A stretch of DNA of 8,765 bases from Bacilli bacterium (GCA_022793555.1 JAAWDB010000078.1:1-8765); one strand, 5' to 3'; counted from the stretch's first letter, positions 1 to 5,851 are shown. Numbers and translations: made by a program. The notes: generated from the letters alone by a model not told the origin.

Positions 1-1008
1 GTCAATGGAGAATGTAGTACGCCAATGGAAAGTGGAGAAAGTGGAAACTGTCGAGTTGGAGATTACATGACTCATCCAGCATTTATCAGTATGAATACTA
101 GAGGATTATGGGTAGGAAAGTTTGATACTAGATATAAGGGAAGCACAGACAAAAATAGTGCAGAGAAGAATGTGAATGAACCTGATAGTGTCCAAATCAA
201 ACCTAATGTAAATTCATGGCGAGGAATTCAAGTAGTAAATATGTTTTATACAAGTTATGGTTATAAAAGAGGGTTAGATAGTCACATGATGAAGAACACA
301 GAATGGGGAGCAGTAGCGTACTTACAACACAGTAAATATGGAAGCATGGAAAGTGTCCGTATTAATAATAATAGTAATTATGTAACAGGATATAGTGCAG
401 TAAAAGAACCAGCGTGTGGATATACAAATACCAATGAAGAGTGTAATCGTTATGGAACCACAGAAGATATTACAAAGCCATGGAGTACTTCTGTTGGTTA
501 TTTAGCAAGTACAACCGGAAATATAAGTGGCATTTATGACATGAGTGGTGGATCTTGGAAATATGTGATGGGAGTCATGGTAGATCAAAATGGTAAGCCG
601 ATGAGTGGAAGAAATAGTTTAAGTAATTCAGGCTTTAATGGGACATTTGGATGCCCAACATGTGATGGAGATACATCTGGATTAACATCTTTAACAACAG
701 GAGTAGATTTTCCCACTGATACTAGATATTATGATCGATATGTATATGCTTTAAATAATGAAACATATAATCGAAGAATTTTAGGCGATGCCACAGGAGA
801 AATGGGACCTTTTGAGGCAGTTGGATCTTATAATGCACGATTTGGCTCGTGGTATGATGATTGTGGATGGCTTGTTTCTTCTAGTGTTCCTTGGTTCGAT
901 AGAGGAAATAGTTTTCGTTATGGCAAAGATGCTGGCATATTTATGTTTGGTTCTGATACTGGTGGTGCATGGGATTCTGCTAGTTTTCGTATAGTTTTAA
1001 GTATTTAA
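1..1008 (+). CDS. Surface protein with FGE-sulfatase/C-type-lectin-like domain (5' end missing)
   Basis: The reading frame is open back to base 1, so the ATG at 25 is internal and the N-terminus, probably with a signal or prepilin segment, lies outside the window. The visible 335 residues show the hallmarks of the formylglycine-generating-enzyme/C-type-lectin fold in a secreted, probably non-enzymatic form. Counting from the ATG at 25 these are: NTEWGAVAYLQHSKYG (91-106), GIYDMSGGSWKYVMG (169-183; the usual family motif is GLYDMSGNVWEW), and a C-terminal block PWFDRGNSF...AGIFMF...SFRIVL (289-325) matching the family ending RGGS...G.F.F...SFR.VL. Cys pairs (131/140, 210/213) could form disulfides. 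No FGE-type active-site Cys pair is evident, so I infer a binding role. Related proteins in gut Firmicutes often carry a type IV prepilin leader, and this C-terminal block is where diversity-generating retroelements mutate such proteins. No reverse transcriptase or template repeat is in the window. A terminator follows. Confidence 0.72.
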   Translation, partial: VNGECSTPMESGESGNCRVGDYMTHPAFISMNTRGLWVGKFDTRYKGSTDKNSAEKNVNEPDSVQIKPNVNSWRGIQVVNMFYTSYGYKRGLDSHMMKNTEWGAVAYLQHSKYGSMESVRINNNSNYVTGYSAVKEPACGYTNTNEECNRYGTTEDITKPWSTSVGYLASTTGNISGIYDMSGGSWKYVMGVMVDQNGKPMSGRNSLSNSGFNGTFGCPTCDGDTSGLTSLTTGVDFPTDTRYYDRYVYALNNETYNRRILGDATGEMGPFEAVGSYNARFGSWYDDCGWLVSSSVPWFDRGNSFRYGKDAGIFMFGSDTGGAWDSASFRIVLSI

Positions 1009-1057
1009 TGTTGAGTTTTGCAATTAAGAGTTGAAAATAGGAATTTGCAAATAGAAC

Positions 1058-1090
1058 ACGAGTTGTGTATGAAAAAATACAACTCGTTTT
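1058..1090 (+). terminator. Intrinsic terminator after the lectin-like gene
   Basis: A 9-bp stem (ACGAGTTGT at 1058-1066 pairing with ACAACTCGT at 1079-1087) is followed by a short run of four T. It lies 50 bases past the stop codon of the upstream gene and would end its transcript. The short T run makes it a moderate-strength candidate. Confidence 0.65.
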
Positions 1091-1102
1091 AAATTGAAAA
1101 AA

Positions 1103-1333
1103 TTAATCTTCGTATTTGTAAATTTTAGCTTTAACTCCTATATAATATTTTGAAACCATTTTACCATTACAATGTTCATCATCGAATTTAGGTGGAGCAG
1201 AGGTATCAAGAAAATTTAAGAAATCATACCAATTATTAAAGATATCTTTTAAATACTAATGAAACTTTTTAAGATAAGTATCAAATAATTCTTTTTCTGA
1301 TTTAAATTCATTTCATTCATTTTTTATAACCAT
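1103..1333 (-). pseudogene. Decayed small ORF of unknown family
   Basis: Read on the minus strand, a 76-codon frame runs from an ATG at 1331-1333 to a TAA at 1103-1105 and looks coding, with segments such as IFNNWYDFLNFLDTSAPPKF and a polar ending YYIGVKAKIYKYED. It is interrupted by an in-frame TGA (1313-1315) and TAG (1256-1258). Both would have to be sense codons for a full product, and the intact neighbours use TGG for Trp, so stop suppression has no support here. I do not recognise the family. It fills most of the 361-base gap between the lectin-like gene and the glycosyltransferase. It could be a relic of a mobile or accessory gene, or a chance open stretch; the amphipathic, Trp/Pro-containing translation favours a relic. 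Confidence 0.4.
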
Positions 1334-1369
1334 TTTTAATTTCTTTCATATATTAATTTGAGGGATATT

Positions 1370-2461
1370 ATGAAAAAATTAAAAGTTTGTGTATATGCCA
1401 TTTCGAAGAATGAAGGAAAATTTGTAAAACGCTTTGTTGAATCAATGAAAGAAGCAGATGAGATTTATGTTTTAGATACGGGATCAACTGATGATACAGT
1501 AAAATTGTTAAAAGAAAATGGAGTTATTTGTGAAGAGAAGGAAATTAAGCCTTGGCGTTTTGATGTAGCACGAAATGAGTCTTTAAAATTAGTTCCAGAA
1601 GATACCGATATTTGTGTATGTGTTGATTTAGATGAAGTTTTTGAATCAGGATGGCGAAAACAATTAGAACAAATATGGAAGGAAAATCCTATTAATCGTT
1701 TAAAATACTTGTATCATTGGAGTTTTGATGAATATGGTAATCCTGCAGTGACTTTTCATATTAGTAAAATTCATGCTAGACATGGTTTTTTATGGAAACA
1801 TCCTGTGCATGAAGTTCTTACCTGTGAGGAAGGTGTTGTAGAGTCTGATTTTGTTACTAACGATATTGTTGTTAATCATTATCCAGATCATACTAAATCG
1901 AGAGGAAGTTACTTACCTTTACTTGAGATGAGTGTGGAAGAAGATCCAAGTGATGATCGTAATATGCATTATTTGGGCAGAGAGTATATGTTTTATCAAA
2001 AATGGGATGATGCAATTCATACGTTACATCGCCATTTAACTTTACCAAGTGCTACATGGAAAGATGAGAGATGTGCATCTATGCGTTTTATGGCCCGTTG
2101 TTATGCTAAAAAAAATTATATAGAAGAAGCAAGAATGTGGTATGAGAAAGCTATATTAGAAGCACCTTATTTAAGAGAGGGATATTTAGAGTTAGCTTTT
2201 TTGGAATATGAACAAGAAAACTATGAAATTGCTTATTCTTATATGAAACAAGCTTTACAAATTAAAGAGAAAAGTGATAGTTACATTAATGAAGTATTTG
2301 CTTGGGATTATCATGTTTATGATTTGCTCGGTATCTTAGCTTTTCATTTAGGTAAATATGAAGAGGCAAAAGAAGCTATGGAAAAAGCATTTCATATGAA
2401 TCCTAATGATAAACGTTTGAGTGATAATTTTAAGTTTATTCAACAATATTTAACTAAATAA
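1370..2461 (+). CDS. Family 2 glycosyltransferase with C-terminal TPR repeats
   Basis: A 363-residue cytoplasmic protein. The N-terminal GT-A glycosyltransferase domain (about 1-175) shows the family 2 opening KVCVYAISKNEG, the nucleotide-binding VLDTGSTDDT (34-43), KPWRFDVARNE (60-70), the metal-binding DLDE (86-89) in the DXD position, and WKHPVHEVL (142-150). From about 199 to 346 there are roughly four helical TPR units, for example YLGREYMFYQKWDDAI, ARCYAKKNYIEEARMWYEKA and GILAFHLGKYEEAKEAMEKA. This architecture resembles SunS-like peptide S-glycosyltransferases and other TPR-linked family 2 enzymes that sugar-modify peptides or surface glycans; donor and acceptor cannot be told from sequence. 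I chose the ATG at 1370 because GAGGG at 1360-1364 sits at ribosome-site distance. An in-frame TTG at 1358 overlaps that site and is rejected. It is monocistronic and convergent with the sortase gene. Confidence 0.85.
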   Translation: MKKLKVCVYAISKNEGKFVKRFVESMKEADEIYVLDTGSTDDTVKLLKENGVICEEKEIKPWRFDVARNESLKLVPEDTDICVCVDLDEVFESGWRKQLEQIWKENPINRLKYLYHWSFDEYGNPAVTFHISKIHARHGFLWKHPVHEVLTCEEGVVESDFVTNDIVVNHYPDHTKSRGSYLPLLEMSVEEDPSDDRNMHYLGREYMFYQKWDDAIHTLHRHLTLPSATWKDERCASMRFMARCYAKKNYIEEARMWYEKAILEAPYLREGYLELAFLEYEQENYEIAYSYMKQALQIKEKSDSYINEVFAWDYHVYDLLGILAFHLGKYEEAKEAMEKAFHMNPNDKRLSDNFKFIQQYLTK

Positions 2462-2482
2462 AAAAGGCCTTAGTGCCTTTTT
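2461..2482. terminator. Bidirectional intrinsic terminator
   Basis: AAAAAGGC (2461-2468) pairs with GCCTTTTT (2475-2482) around a six-base loop. It gives a T-tract on both strands and sits exactly between the stop codons of the convergent glycosyltransferase and sortase genes, so it should serve both. Confidence 0.85.
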
Positions 2483-2483
2483 C

Positions 2484-4040
2484 TTAAATTAATTTAGCAT
2501 GAACAACGAATCTTTGGTTATCTCCTGTGCAAGTAGATAGGGTCAGGACTTTATCTTCTTTTGTAATTTCAACTTTAAAATCATTAATACTACGGCTTTT
2601 AATTAAATTAATGTATTCCAAAAAATCTTCATCAGTAGCAAATTCTGTTTTAATATAATCTGAAGTTTTATTTACTTTATAAATAGAAAAGATTTTCCAA
2701 TTCATTGTTTCATAAAGGGTATTAAAAGAAATGGTTAAGTTTTCTTCGTTACTGTACCAACTTTTGTTGGCTGTTTTATGAAGGGTTCCAAACATAATTC
2801 CACTATAGTACATATTGTGACCATAGATAATGGTATTTTTTTGTAGTTTCTTATCATTATTTCGATAGTCCATATAAATCCAACCGTTAATATCATTTTC
2901 TTTATATAAATTATTTTTTAAGTAAAAATCATTATCCGTTGCCTGGACGACTGGATAATCAATTTTGGTATTATTTACTTTTAACCAACCAACAGTGTCT
3001 GGGTTTAACGATAGAAGAGAAGCGATATAATTGTTTTTGATTTCATATTCATCGGTATTAATATTAGAGGATCCTGATTGACTTGGATTGTTATTGTTAT
3101 CATTAATAATTTTATCAACATTTTCTTGAATGGAATCTACTTTTCTTTCCGCAAAATAATTTCTAGTTCCTACAAAAGCCATAATTGATCCTACAATAAT
3201 GAATGTGATTATGCCACATATTTTGATTGTATTTATAATTAGTTGTTTGAAAATATTGTCTTTTAGGTAGTCATCTGAGTAAGAAAGACTACATTTTAAA
3301 TGGGCTTTTTTCCACGATTTATTTAATTCTTTTAAAAACTCAACGTCACTAGGGGTTACTAAATTACCAGGTATTTGAATAATGACATTTTTTAAATGAT
3401 TTTCTTTCATGGTTTTTAGAAGAAATAGAATATCATTTTGATGAAAAGCATTGATTCGAATATTTTTTAAATAACGATTAATTTTGGAGAATGTTGTAAA
3501 ATCATTTTGATCTTCTAAAGACATGGGAAGAGAAATTCTTACATTTGTTTTGTAATAAATTTTTGAATATTGAACTAAATTATTTTCTTGCATGAAATTA
3601 CTGATATAAAAAAATTCACTTCGTGTTTCAACTTTGATGTATTCTTGATCAAGTTTTTCTATCATAAAAGATGGAATGTTGTAGCAATTGATCTTATTAA
3701 TATATTTTGAGTCAATGATTTGTTCACAAATGGCATAAGTGATAGTTTCATCGTTTTTAATTTCTAAAGAAGTTATCGTACTAATATTTTTAAAAAAAGG
3801 TAACATAAAAAAAGTTAGTTCATTATTGTCAAAAATCACATGATTTAAGTGTTTCATATCACATAATTCTTTGAGAAATAAAGAAACAATTTTTTGATTA
3901 TTTTGTAAATAGTCTATGCCAAAAATTAGTTCATTGTCACTTATGATATTGGTGTTAATTAAGTCTTCACGCATTTTACGGTGGTTTTTATATGTTAATT
4001 TTAAATTGTTATTTTCAATGCTTATTAAAACCTTTTTCAT
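2484..4040 (-). CDS. Class B sortase with a large cytoplasmic LRR-like N-terminal region
   Basis: A 518-residue membrane transpeptidase that should cleave a sorting signal and attach proteins to the cell envelope. The C-terminal sortase domain (about 335-518) contains VGWLKVNNTKIDYPVVQ, GWIYMDYRN, the catalytic His in IIYGHNMY (H408), the catalytic Cys in LTLSTC (C504) and the Arg in DNQRF (R510). With the DYRN/YGHNM layout, this is class B. A single membrane helix (about 267-291) and an Asn/Ser-rich linker (314-330) precede it. The N-terminal 260 residues are unusual: usual class B sortases are about 200-260 residues in total with little before the membrane anchor. Here there are recurring beta-strand/helix units (LNHVIFDN, ITSLEIKN, INKINCYN, LKNIRINAF, LKNVIIQIP) that look leucine-rich-repeat-like and would lie in the cytoplasm. 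The start has a weak GGTGA ribosome site 4 bases upstream. The gene is divergent from the NPQTG protein gene, its likely substrate. Confidence 0.9.
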   Translation of the reverse strand: MKKVLISIENNNLKLTYKNHRKMREDLINTNIISDNELIFGIDYLQNNQKIVSLFLKELCDMKHLNHVIFDNNELTFFMLPFFKNISTITSLEIKNDETITYAICEQIIDSKYINKINCYNIPSFMIEKLDQEYIKVETRSEFFYISNFMQENNLVQYSKIYYKTNVRISLPMSLEDQNDFTTFSKINRYLKNIRINAFHQNDILFLLKTMKENHLKNVIIQIPGNLVTPSDVEFLKELNKSWKKAHLKCSLSYSDDYLKDNIFKQLIINTIKICGIITFIIVGSIMAFVGTRNYFAERKVDSIQENVDKIINDNNNNPSQSGSSNINTDEYEIKNNYIASLLSLNPDTVGWLKVNNTKIDYPVVQATDNDFYLKNNLYKENDINGWIYMDYRNNDKKLQKNTIIYGHNMYYSGIMFGTLHKTANKSWYSNEENLTISFNTLYETMNWKIFSIYKVNKTSDYIKTEFATDEDFLEYINLIKSRSINDFKVEITKEDKVLTLSTCTGDNQRFVVHAKLI

Positions 4041-4072
4041 TTTTTCACCACTTTTATTCTTATTTTACCCTT

Positions 4073-4081
4073 ATCATATCA
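4073..4081 (-). promoter_or_regulatory. Extended -10 promoter for the sortase gene
   Basis: On the minus strand the sequence reads TGATATGAT, a TGn-extended -10 element, about 32 bases before the sortase start codon. No convincing -35 hexamer is seen, as expected for extended -10 promoters. The predicted transcript would begin near 4066. Confidence 0.5.
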
Positions 4082-4097
4082 TAAATTATGTATTTCT

Positions 4098-4123
4098 TTC
4101 ACCTTAAAGTTTAAAGTGGTGAA
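4098..4123. promoter_or_regulatory. Inverted repeat, possible operator between sortase and substrate genes
   Basis: TTCACC (4098-4103) and GGTGAA (4118-4123) form a dyad with 14 bases between, about two helical turns centre to centre, just upstream of the sortase -10. The right arm extends to an 11-base match, AAAGTGGTGAA (4113-4123), with the inverted copy at 4044-4054 that includes the sortase ribosome site. The position suits a regulator controlling the divergent pair, but the motif also resembles a ribosome-binding sequence, so this is tentative. Confidence 0.35.
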
Positions 4124-4201
4124 GTAAATTAAGAAAAAAATTTTAAGTTATCATTAATTTTCTGTAAAGTGATAAAAAAAAGTAGATATTTCGTATTTTT
4201 A

Positions 4202-4210
4202 TGATATAAT
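4202..4210 (+). promoter_or_regulatory. Extended -10 promoter for the NPQTG surface protein gene
   Basis: TGATATAAT is a perfect TATAAT with a TGn extension. A second TATAAT follows at 4216-4221. The predicted start near 4217 would leave a leader of about 40 bases containing the ribosome site AAAGAGG (4241-4247). No clear -35 is visible. Confidence 0.6.
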
Positions 4211-4257
4211 TGGGTTATAATAATTTTAGGTAAATTATGAAAAGAGGTTATATGCTT

Positions 4258-4917
4258 ATGAAAGAAAAATTATTTGGTTTATTAGTCATGTTACTTGTGA
4301 TGATTCCAATGACTGTTCATGCAGCTGATTGGAAAGGTACTGTTTTTGGTGCTGAAGATGAGAATATGAATAAGACTACACTTAATGGTGCAACAATTAC
4401 TTGTCCAAAGAGTACAGCAGGTGATACTGCAACATGTTATATTGGTTTACGTGTAACTAGTGGAACTGCTAAGAGTTTTAGTGTTACAGCAACACTTACT
4501 AATATGACTTACGATTCTATTGATGCAATGAATGGATGGACTTATACTACTCCTGTAACAAGTGGAAATACGATTACATTTAATTTTAGTCATCGTACTG
4601 GTCTTGCTGCTACTAATCAAGTATTAGTTGCAAAAGTAACTTATAAAGTTAATAATCGTGCACAAGAATGTGGAATTAAAATTACTTCAACAAATGCTAC
4701 TGAACCAGATACTCCAAAAGGATGTCGTGTAGAAAATAATAAGTATTATTGTGAAGATGGTGCAGAGTGTTCTAAAGCAGAATATGATGAAAAGTGTGTT
4801 CCAAGTAATCCTCAAACAGGAAGTTTTGTTCCTTACCTTGTTGTATTAGGTGGACTTGGTGTAGCTGGAGCATTATATTTTACTACTCGTAAAAAAGCAA
4901 AAATTTATCATGTATAA
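4258..4917 (+). CDS. Secreted surface protein with NPQTG cell-wall sorting signal
   Basis: A 219-residue exported protein. A signal peptide occupies residues 1-22 (MKEKLFGLL...TVHA, cleavage before ADW). The region about 24-153 is Thr/Val-rich and beta-stranded, with a pattern (GDTATC, then GNTITFNF, then QVLVAKVTYKV) recalling cohesin-like or Ig-like beta-sandwiches, and has Cys at 49, 60 and 138. Next comes a small Cys-spaced motif, C156-x8-C165-x5-C171-x8-C180. The C-terminus is a complete sorting signal: NPQTG (184-188), a hydrophobic helix (about 191-209) and a basic tail RKKAK. NPQT is the kind of motif class B sortases use, and a class B sortase lies divergently upstream. Five of its six Arg codons (counting from the 4237 ATG) are CGT and codons look optimised, suggesting high expression. 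The ATG at 4258 fits AAAGAGG with 10-base spacing; ATGs at 4237 and 4252 are alternatives. The partner or ligand is unknown. Confidence 0.85.
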   Translation: MKEKLFGLLVMLLVMIPMTVHAADWKGTVFGAEDENMNKTTLNGATITCPKSTAGDTATCYIGLRVTSGTAKSFSVTATLTNMTYDSIDAMNGWTYTTPVTSGNTITFNFSHRTGLAATNQVLVAKVTYKVNNRAQECGIKITSTNATEPDTPKGCRVENNKYYCEDGAECSKAEYDEKCVPSNPQTGSFVPYLVVLGGLGVAGALYFTTRKKAKIYHV

Positions 4918-4919
4918 TT

Positions 4920-4944
4920 AACGATCTTTCTTTTTAGAAAGGCT
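4920..4944 (+). repeat. Left copy of 25-base direct repeat
   Basis: Starts AACGATCT and ends TTTTTAGAAAGGCT. The same 25 bases recur at 5881-5911, interrupted by a six-base insert (CTGTTT) after AACGATCT. The pair brackets the toxin-like locus and transposase remnant, and may be a target duplication or the two halves of the original gene end. Confidence 0.6.
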
Positions 4945-4945
4945 C

Positions 4946-4988
4946 AGACAGTTGACAAAGTAAAAAGTTGTTAACTGTCTTTTTTTTA
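4946..4988 (+). terminator. Strong intrinsic terminator after the NPQTG protein gene
   Basis: A 13-bp stem with one G-T pair (4946-4958 with 4968-4980) and a nine-base loop is followed directly by a run of seven to eight T. It lies 29 bases past the stop codon. The left arm includes GTTGACAAAGT, which is also one half of the long-range inverted repeat with 5873-5883. Confidence 0.85.
4951..4961 (+). repeat. Left 11-base inverted repeat of the element scar
   Basis: GTTGACAAAGT is the exact reverse complement of ACTTTGTCAAC at 5873-5883, immediately inside the 25-base direct repeats. The two could be terminal inverted repeats of the decayed insertion sequence. Confidence 0.45.
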
Positions 4989-4990
4989 TT

Positions 4991-5019
4991 TTGCTATTTT
5001 TAGGTATGTATGTTATAAC
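4991..5019 (+). promoter_or_regulatory. Promoter for the small hydrophobic peptide transcript
   Basis: TTGCTA (4991-4996) is separated by 17 bases from TATAAC (5014-5019), which also has a TGn extension (TGTTATAAC, 5011-5019). The predicted start near 5026 gives a leader of about 77 bases before the toxin-like ORF. Confidence 0.6.
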
Positions 5020-5054
5020 TTTTTTGGAGATGTATTTGATTGTTAGGTGTTTTA

Positions 5055-5098
5055 CCCTCAGTCTAAGAAATTAGAGAGGGGACGGTCCTATGAAAGGA
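5055..5098 (+). promoter_or_regulatory. Structured leader that may hide the ribosome site
   Basis: CCCTC-AG-TCTAA-GAAA-TTAGA-GAGGG (5055-5080) folds into two stacked 5-bp helices with a GNRA-type GAAA tetraloop and a two-base bulge. Just after it, TCCT (5086-5089) can pair with AGGA (5095-5098), the core of the ribosome site of the downstream small ORF. A structured 5' leader masking the ribosome site is typical of type I toxin messages. Confidence 0.5.
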
Positions 5099-5102
5099 AG
5101 TT

Positions 5103-5177
5103 ATGGAGTACTTAGTTGCTCTTATCGTTATTTTAGTTTTAATAGACAAGATTACGAATTCCCAAAAAAGACCATAA
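5103..5177 (+). CDS. Putative type I toxin: 24-residue hydrophobic peptide
   Basis: A 24-codon ORF starts MEYLVALIVILVLIDK and ends in a polar, basic tail SQKRP. It encodes one short membrane-spanning stretch (about residues 3-14), the architecture of pore-forming or membrane-perturbing type I toxins such as those of the TxpA/BsrG and Fst groups, although I cannot assign it to a named family. AGGAAG (5095-5100) serves as ribosome site. It has its own promoter (4991-5019) and structured leader. A convergent antisense RNA (5273 to 5176) overlaps its stop codon and 3' region, the arrangement used by txpA/RatA-type systems. An alternative 36-residue frame starting at 5090 overlaps it but lacks such features. 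It is too short for ordinary gene callers. The toxin role is inferred, not shown. Confidence 0.6.
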   Translation: MEYLVALIVILVLIDKITNSQKRP

Positions 5178-5273
5178 AAAAAATACCTACTCATCGTGAA
5201 TAGGTATATCTAAGTCATGGATTGAGAAATACCTAACCAACCAAGTCAAGTATATCTCTTTTTGTATGTCCTG
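5176..5273 (-). ncRNA. Putative antisense RNA antitoxin
   Basis: The minus strand carries a complete small transcription unit. A -10 (TATAAT, 5280-5285) with a weak -35 (TTGCAT, 5302-5307) at 16-base spacing predicts a start near 5273. A terminator hairpin (5183-5207), with ATACCTA/TAGGTAT arms, an inner TCA/TGA pairing and an eight-T tail (down to 5176), ends it. The RNA would be about 98 nt and complementary to the 3' end and downstream region of the hydrophobic-peptide message. No ORF of note lies in it. A further copy of the arm at 5229-5235 lets the RNA fold in an alternative way. The antitoxin role is inferred from position. Confidence 0.55.
5183..5207 (-). terminator. Terminator of the antisense RNA
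   Basis: ATACCTA (5183-5189) pairs with TAGGTAT (5201-5207). Inside it, TCA and TGA can pair around a three-base turn. On the minus strand the stem runs into eight T (5183 back to 5176). On the plus strand no T run follows, so it works only for the minus-strand transcript. Confidence 0.65.
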
Positions 5274-5279
5274 TAATAT

Positions 5280-5307
5280 ATTATACATTATTTTGAAAAA
5301 TATGCAA
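5280..5307 (-). promoter_or_regulatory. Promoter of the antisense RNA
   Basis: Reading the minus strand, TTGCAT (5302-5307), a 16-base spacer and a perfect TATAAT (5280-5285). The -10 is strong and the -35 matches consensus only in part. Confidence 0.5.
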
Positions 5308-5354
5308 CTGCTTAAATCATAACGCCATTTCTTATTGTTTTCTTTTGCGTCTAG

Positions 5355-5838
5355 AAATTCAATAATAAAGAATTAGATTGTTATGTATGTCTAACTGTAG
5401 AAATATTAGAATTAAAAAATGTAGATAAACAAGGATATATAAAATCCATAAATCAAATTCTAAAAATTGTGAGATGTGTCCATAAAAAACAAGTGTACCA
5501 GAAGCAAAAACAATCAAAAAGATATAACAAGATATGTTTACAAGGATGAAGTAAATCAAAAAAGATTTAAAGAGTTATTTAAAACAGAATATTCAAAAAG
5601 GAAAAAAACAACAGAAAGAATATTAGGAGTTTGTAAGGAACAACATAGTTTAAGATTTACAAGAGTAAAAGGATTAGAAAAAAATTTAAATCAAGCACTC
5701 TTAATTTTTGCATGTCATAATCTCAAAAAAATGTCGTTATGGCAATGGGAAAAGAAACAAAAGAAGAAAAAAAGTATGAAATCTACCTTTGATATTATTC
5801 AATTCTTTCAAAAACTAAGGAAAATATTACAATTTTAG
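5355..5838 (+). pseudogene. IS1182-type transposase, 3' remnant with frameshifts
   Basis: Joined across three frames, the translation matches the C-terminal part of IS1182-family DDE transposases. The pieces are: a first frame with LDCYVC and NVDKQGYIKSI (5373-5450), a second with the zinc-ligand-like SKNCEMCP ending at a TAA (5459-5485), and a third with NKCTRSKNNQKDITRYV, then KKTTERILGVCKEQHSLRF and FACHNLKKMSLWQW, ending at TAG 5838. The TER..G..KE.HG-like motif carries the last acidic residue of the catalytic triad; the first two Asp and the N-terminal two thirds are missing. Two frameshifts within about 40 bases, plus the truncation, make it inactive. Full family proteins are roughly 450-550 residues. 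The intact part alone could be mistaken for a 120-residue gene starting at 5476. Confidence 0.8.
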
Positions 5839-5851
5839 CAAAAGAAAAGCA

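Noticed and set aside
788..994. 68-codon plus-strand ORF
   Set aside because: It lies in another frame fully inside the lectin-like gene, whose own frame has clear domain motifs; it has no ribosome site and is a shadow.
1..1008. Active formylglycine-generating enzyme
   Set aside because: The fold motifs are present, but the catalytic Cys pair and C-terminal active-site pattern are not evident; the protein looks like a surface-exposed binding relative.
1313..1315. TGA read as Trp (Mollicutes-type code)
   Set aside because: Only the decayed ORF has an internal TGA, and it also has a TAG; all intact genes use TGG and lack internal TGA.
1358..1369. TTG start adding MRDI to the glycosyltransferase
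   Set aside because: The TTG overlaps the GAGGG ribosome site that serves the ATG at 1370.
3916..4107. 63-codon plus-strand ORF
   Set aside because: It is antisense to the sortase N-terminus; its hydrophobic residues come from the reverse complement of Lys/Asn-rich codons.
5090..5200. 36-codon ORF overlapping the toxin-like ORF
   Set aside because: GAGGGG lies about 8 bases before its ATG, but its composition is not protein-like and GAGGG is locked in the leader hairpin. The other frame gives a membrane peptide typical of type I toxins. It could still act as a leader peptide.
5359..5559. 66-codon hydrophobic minus-strand ORF
   Set aside because: It is antisense to the transposase remnant, whose A-rich codons read as Leu/Ile/Phe in reverse; the plus strand has real family motifs.
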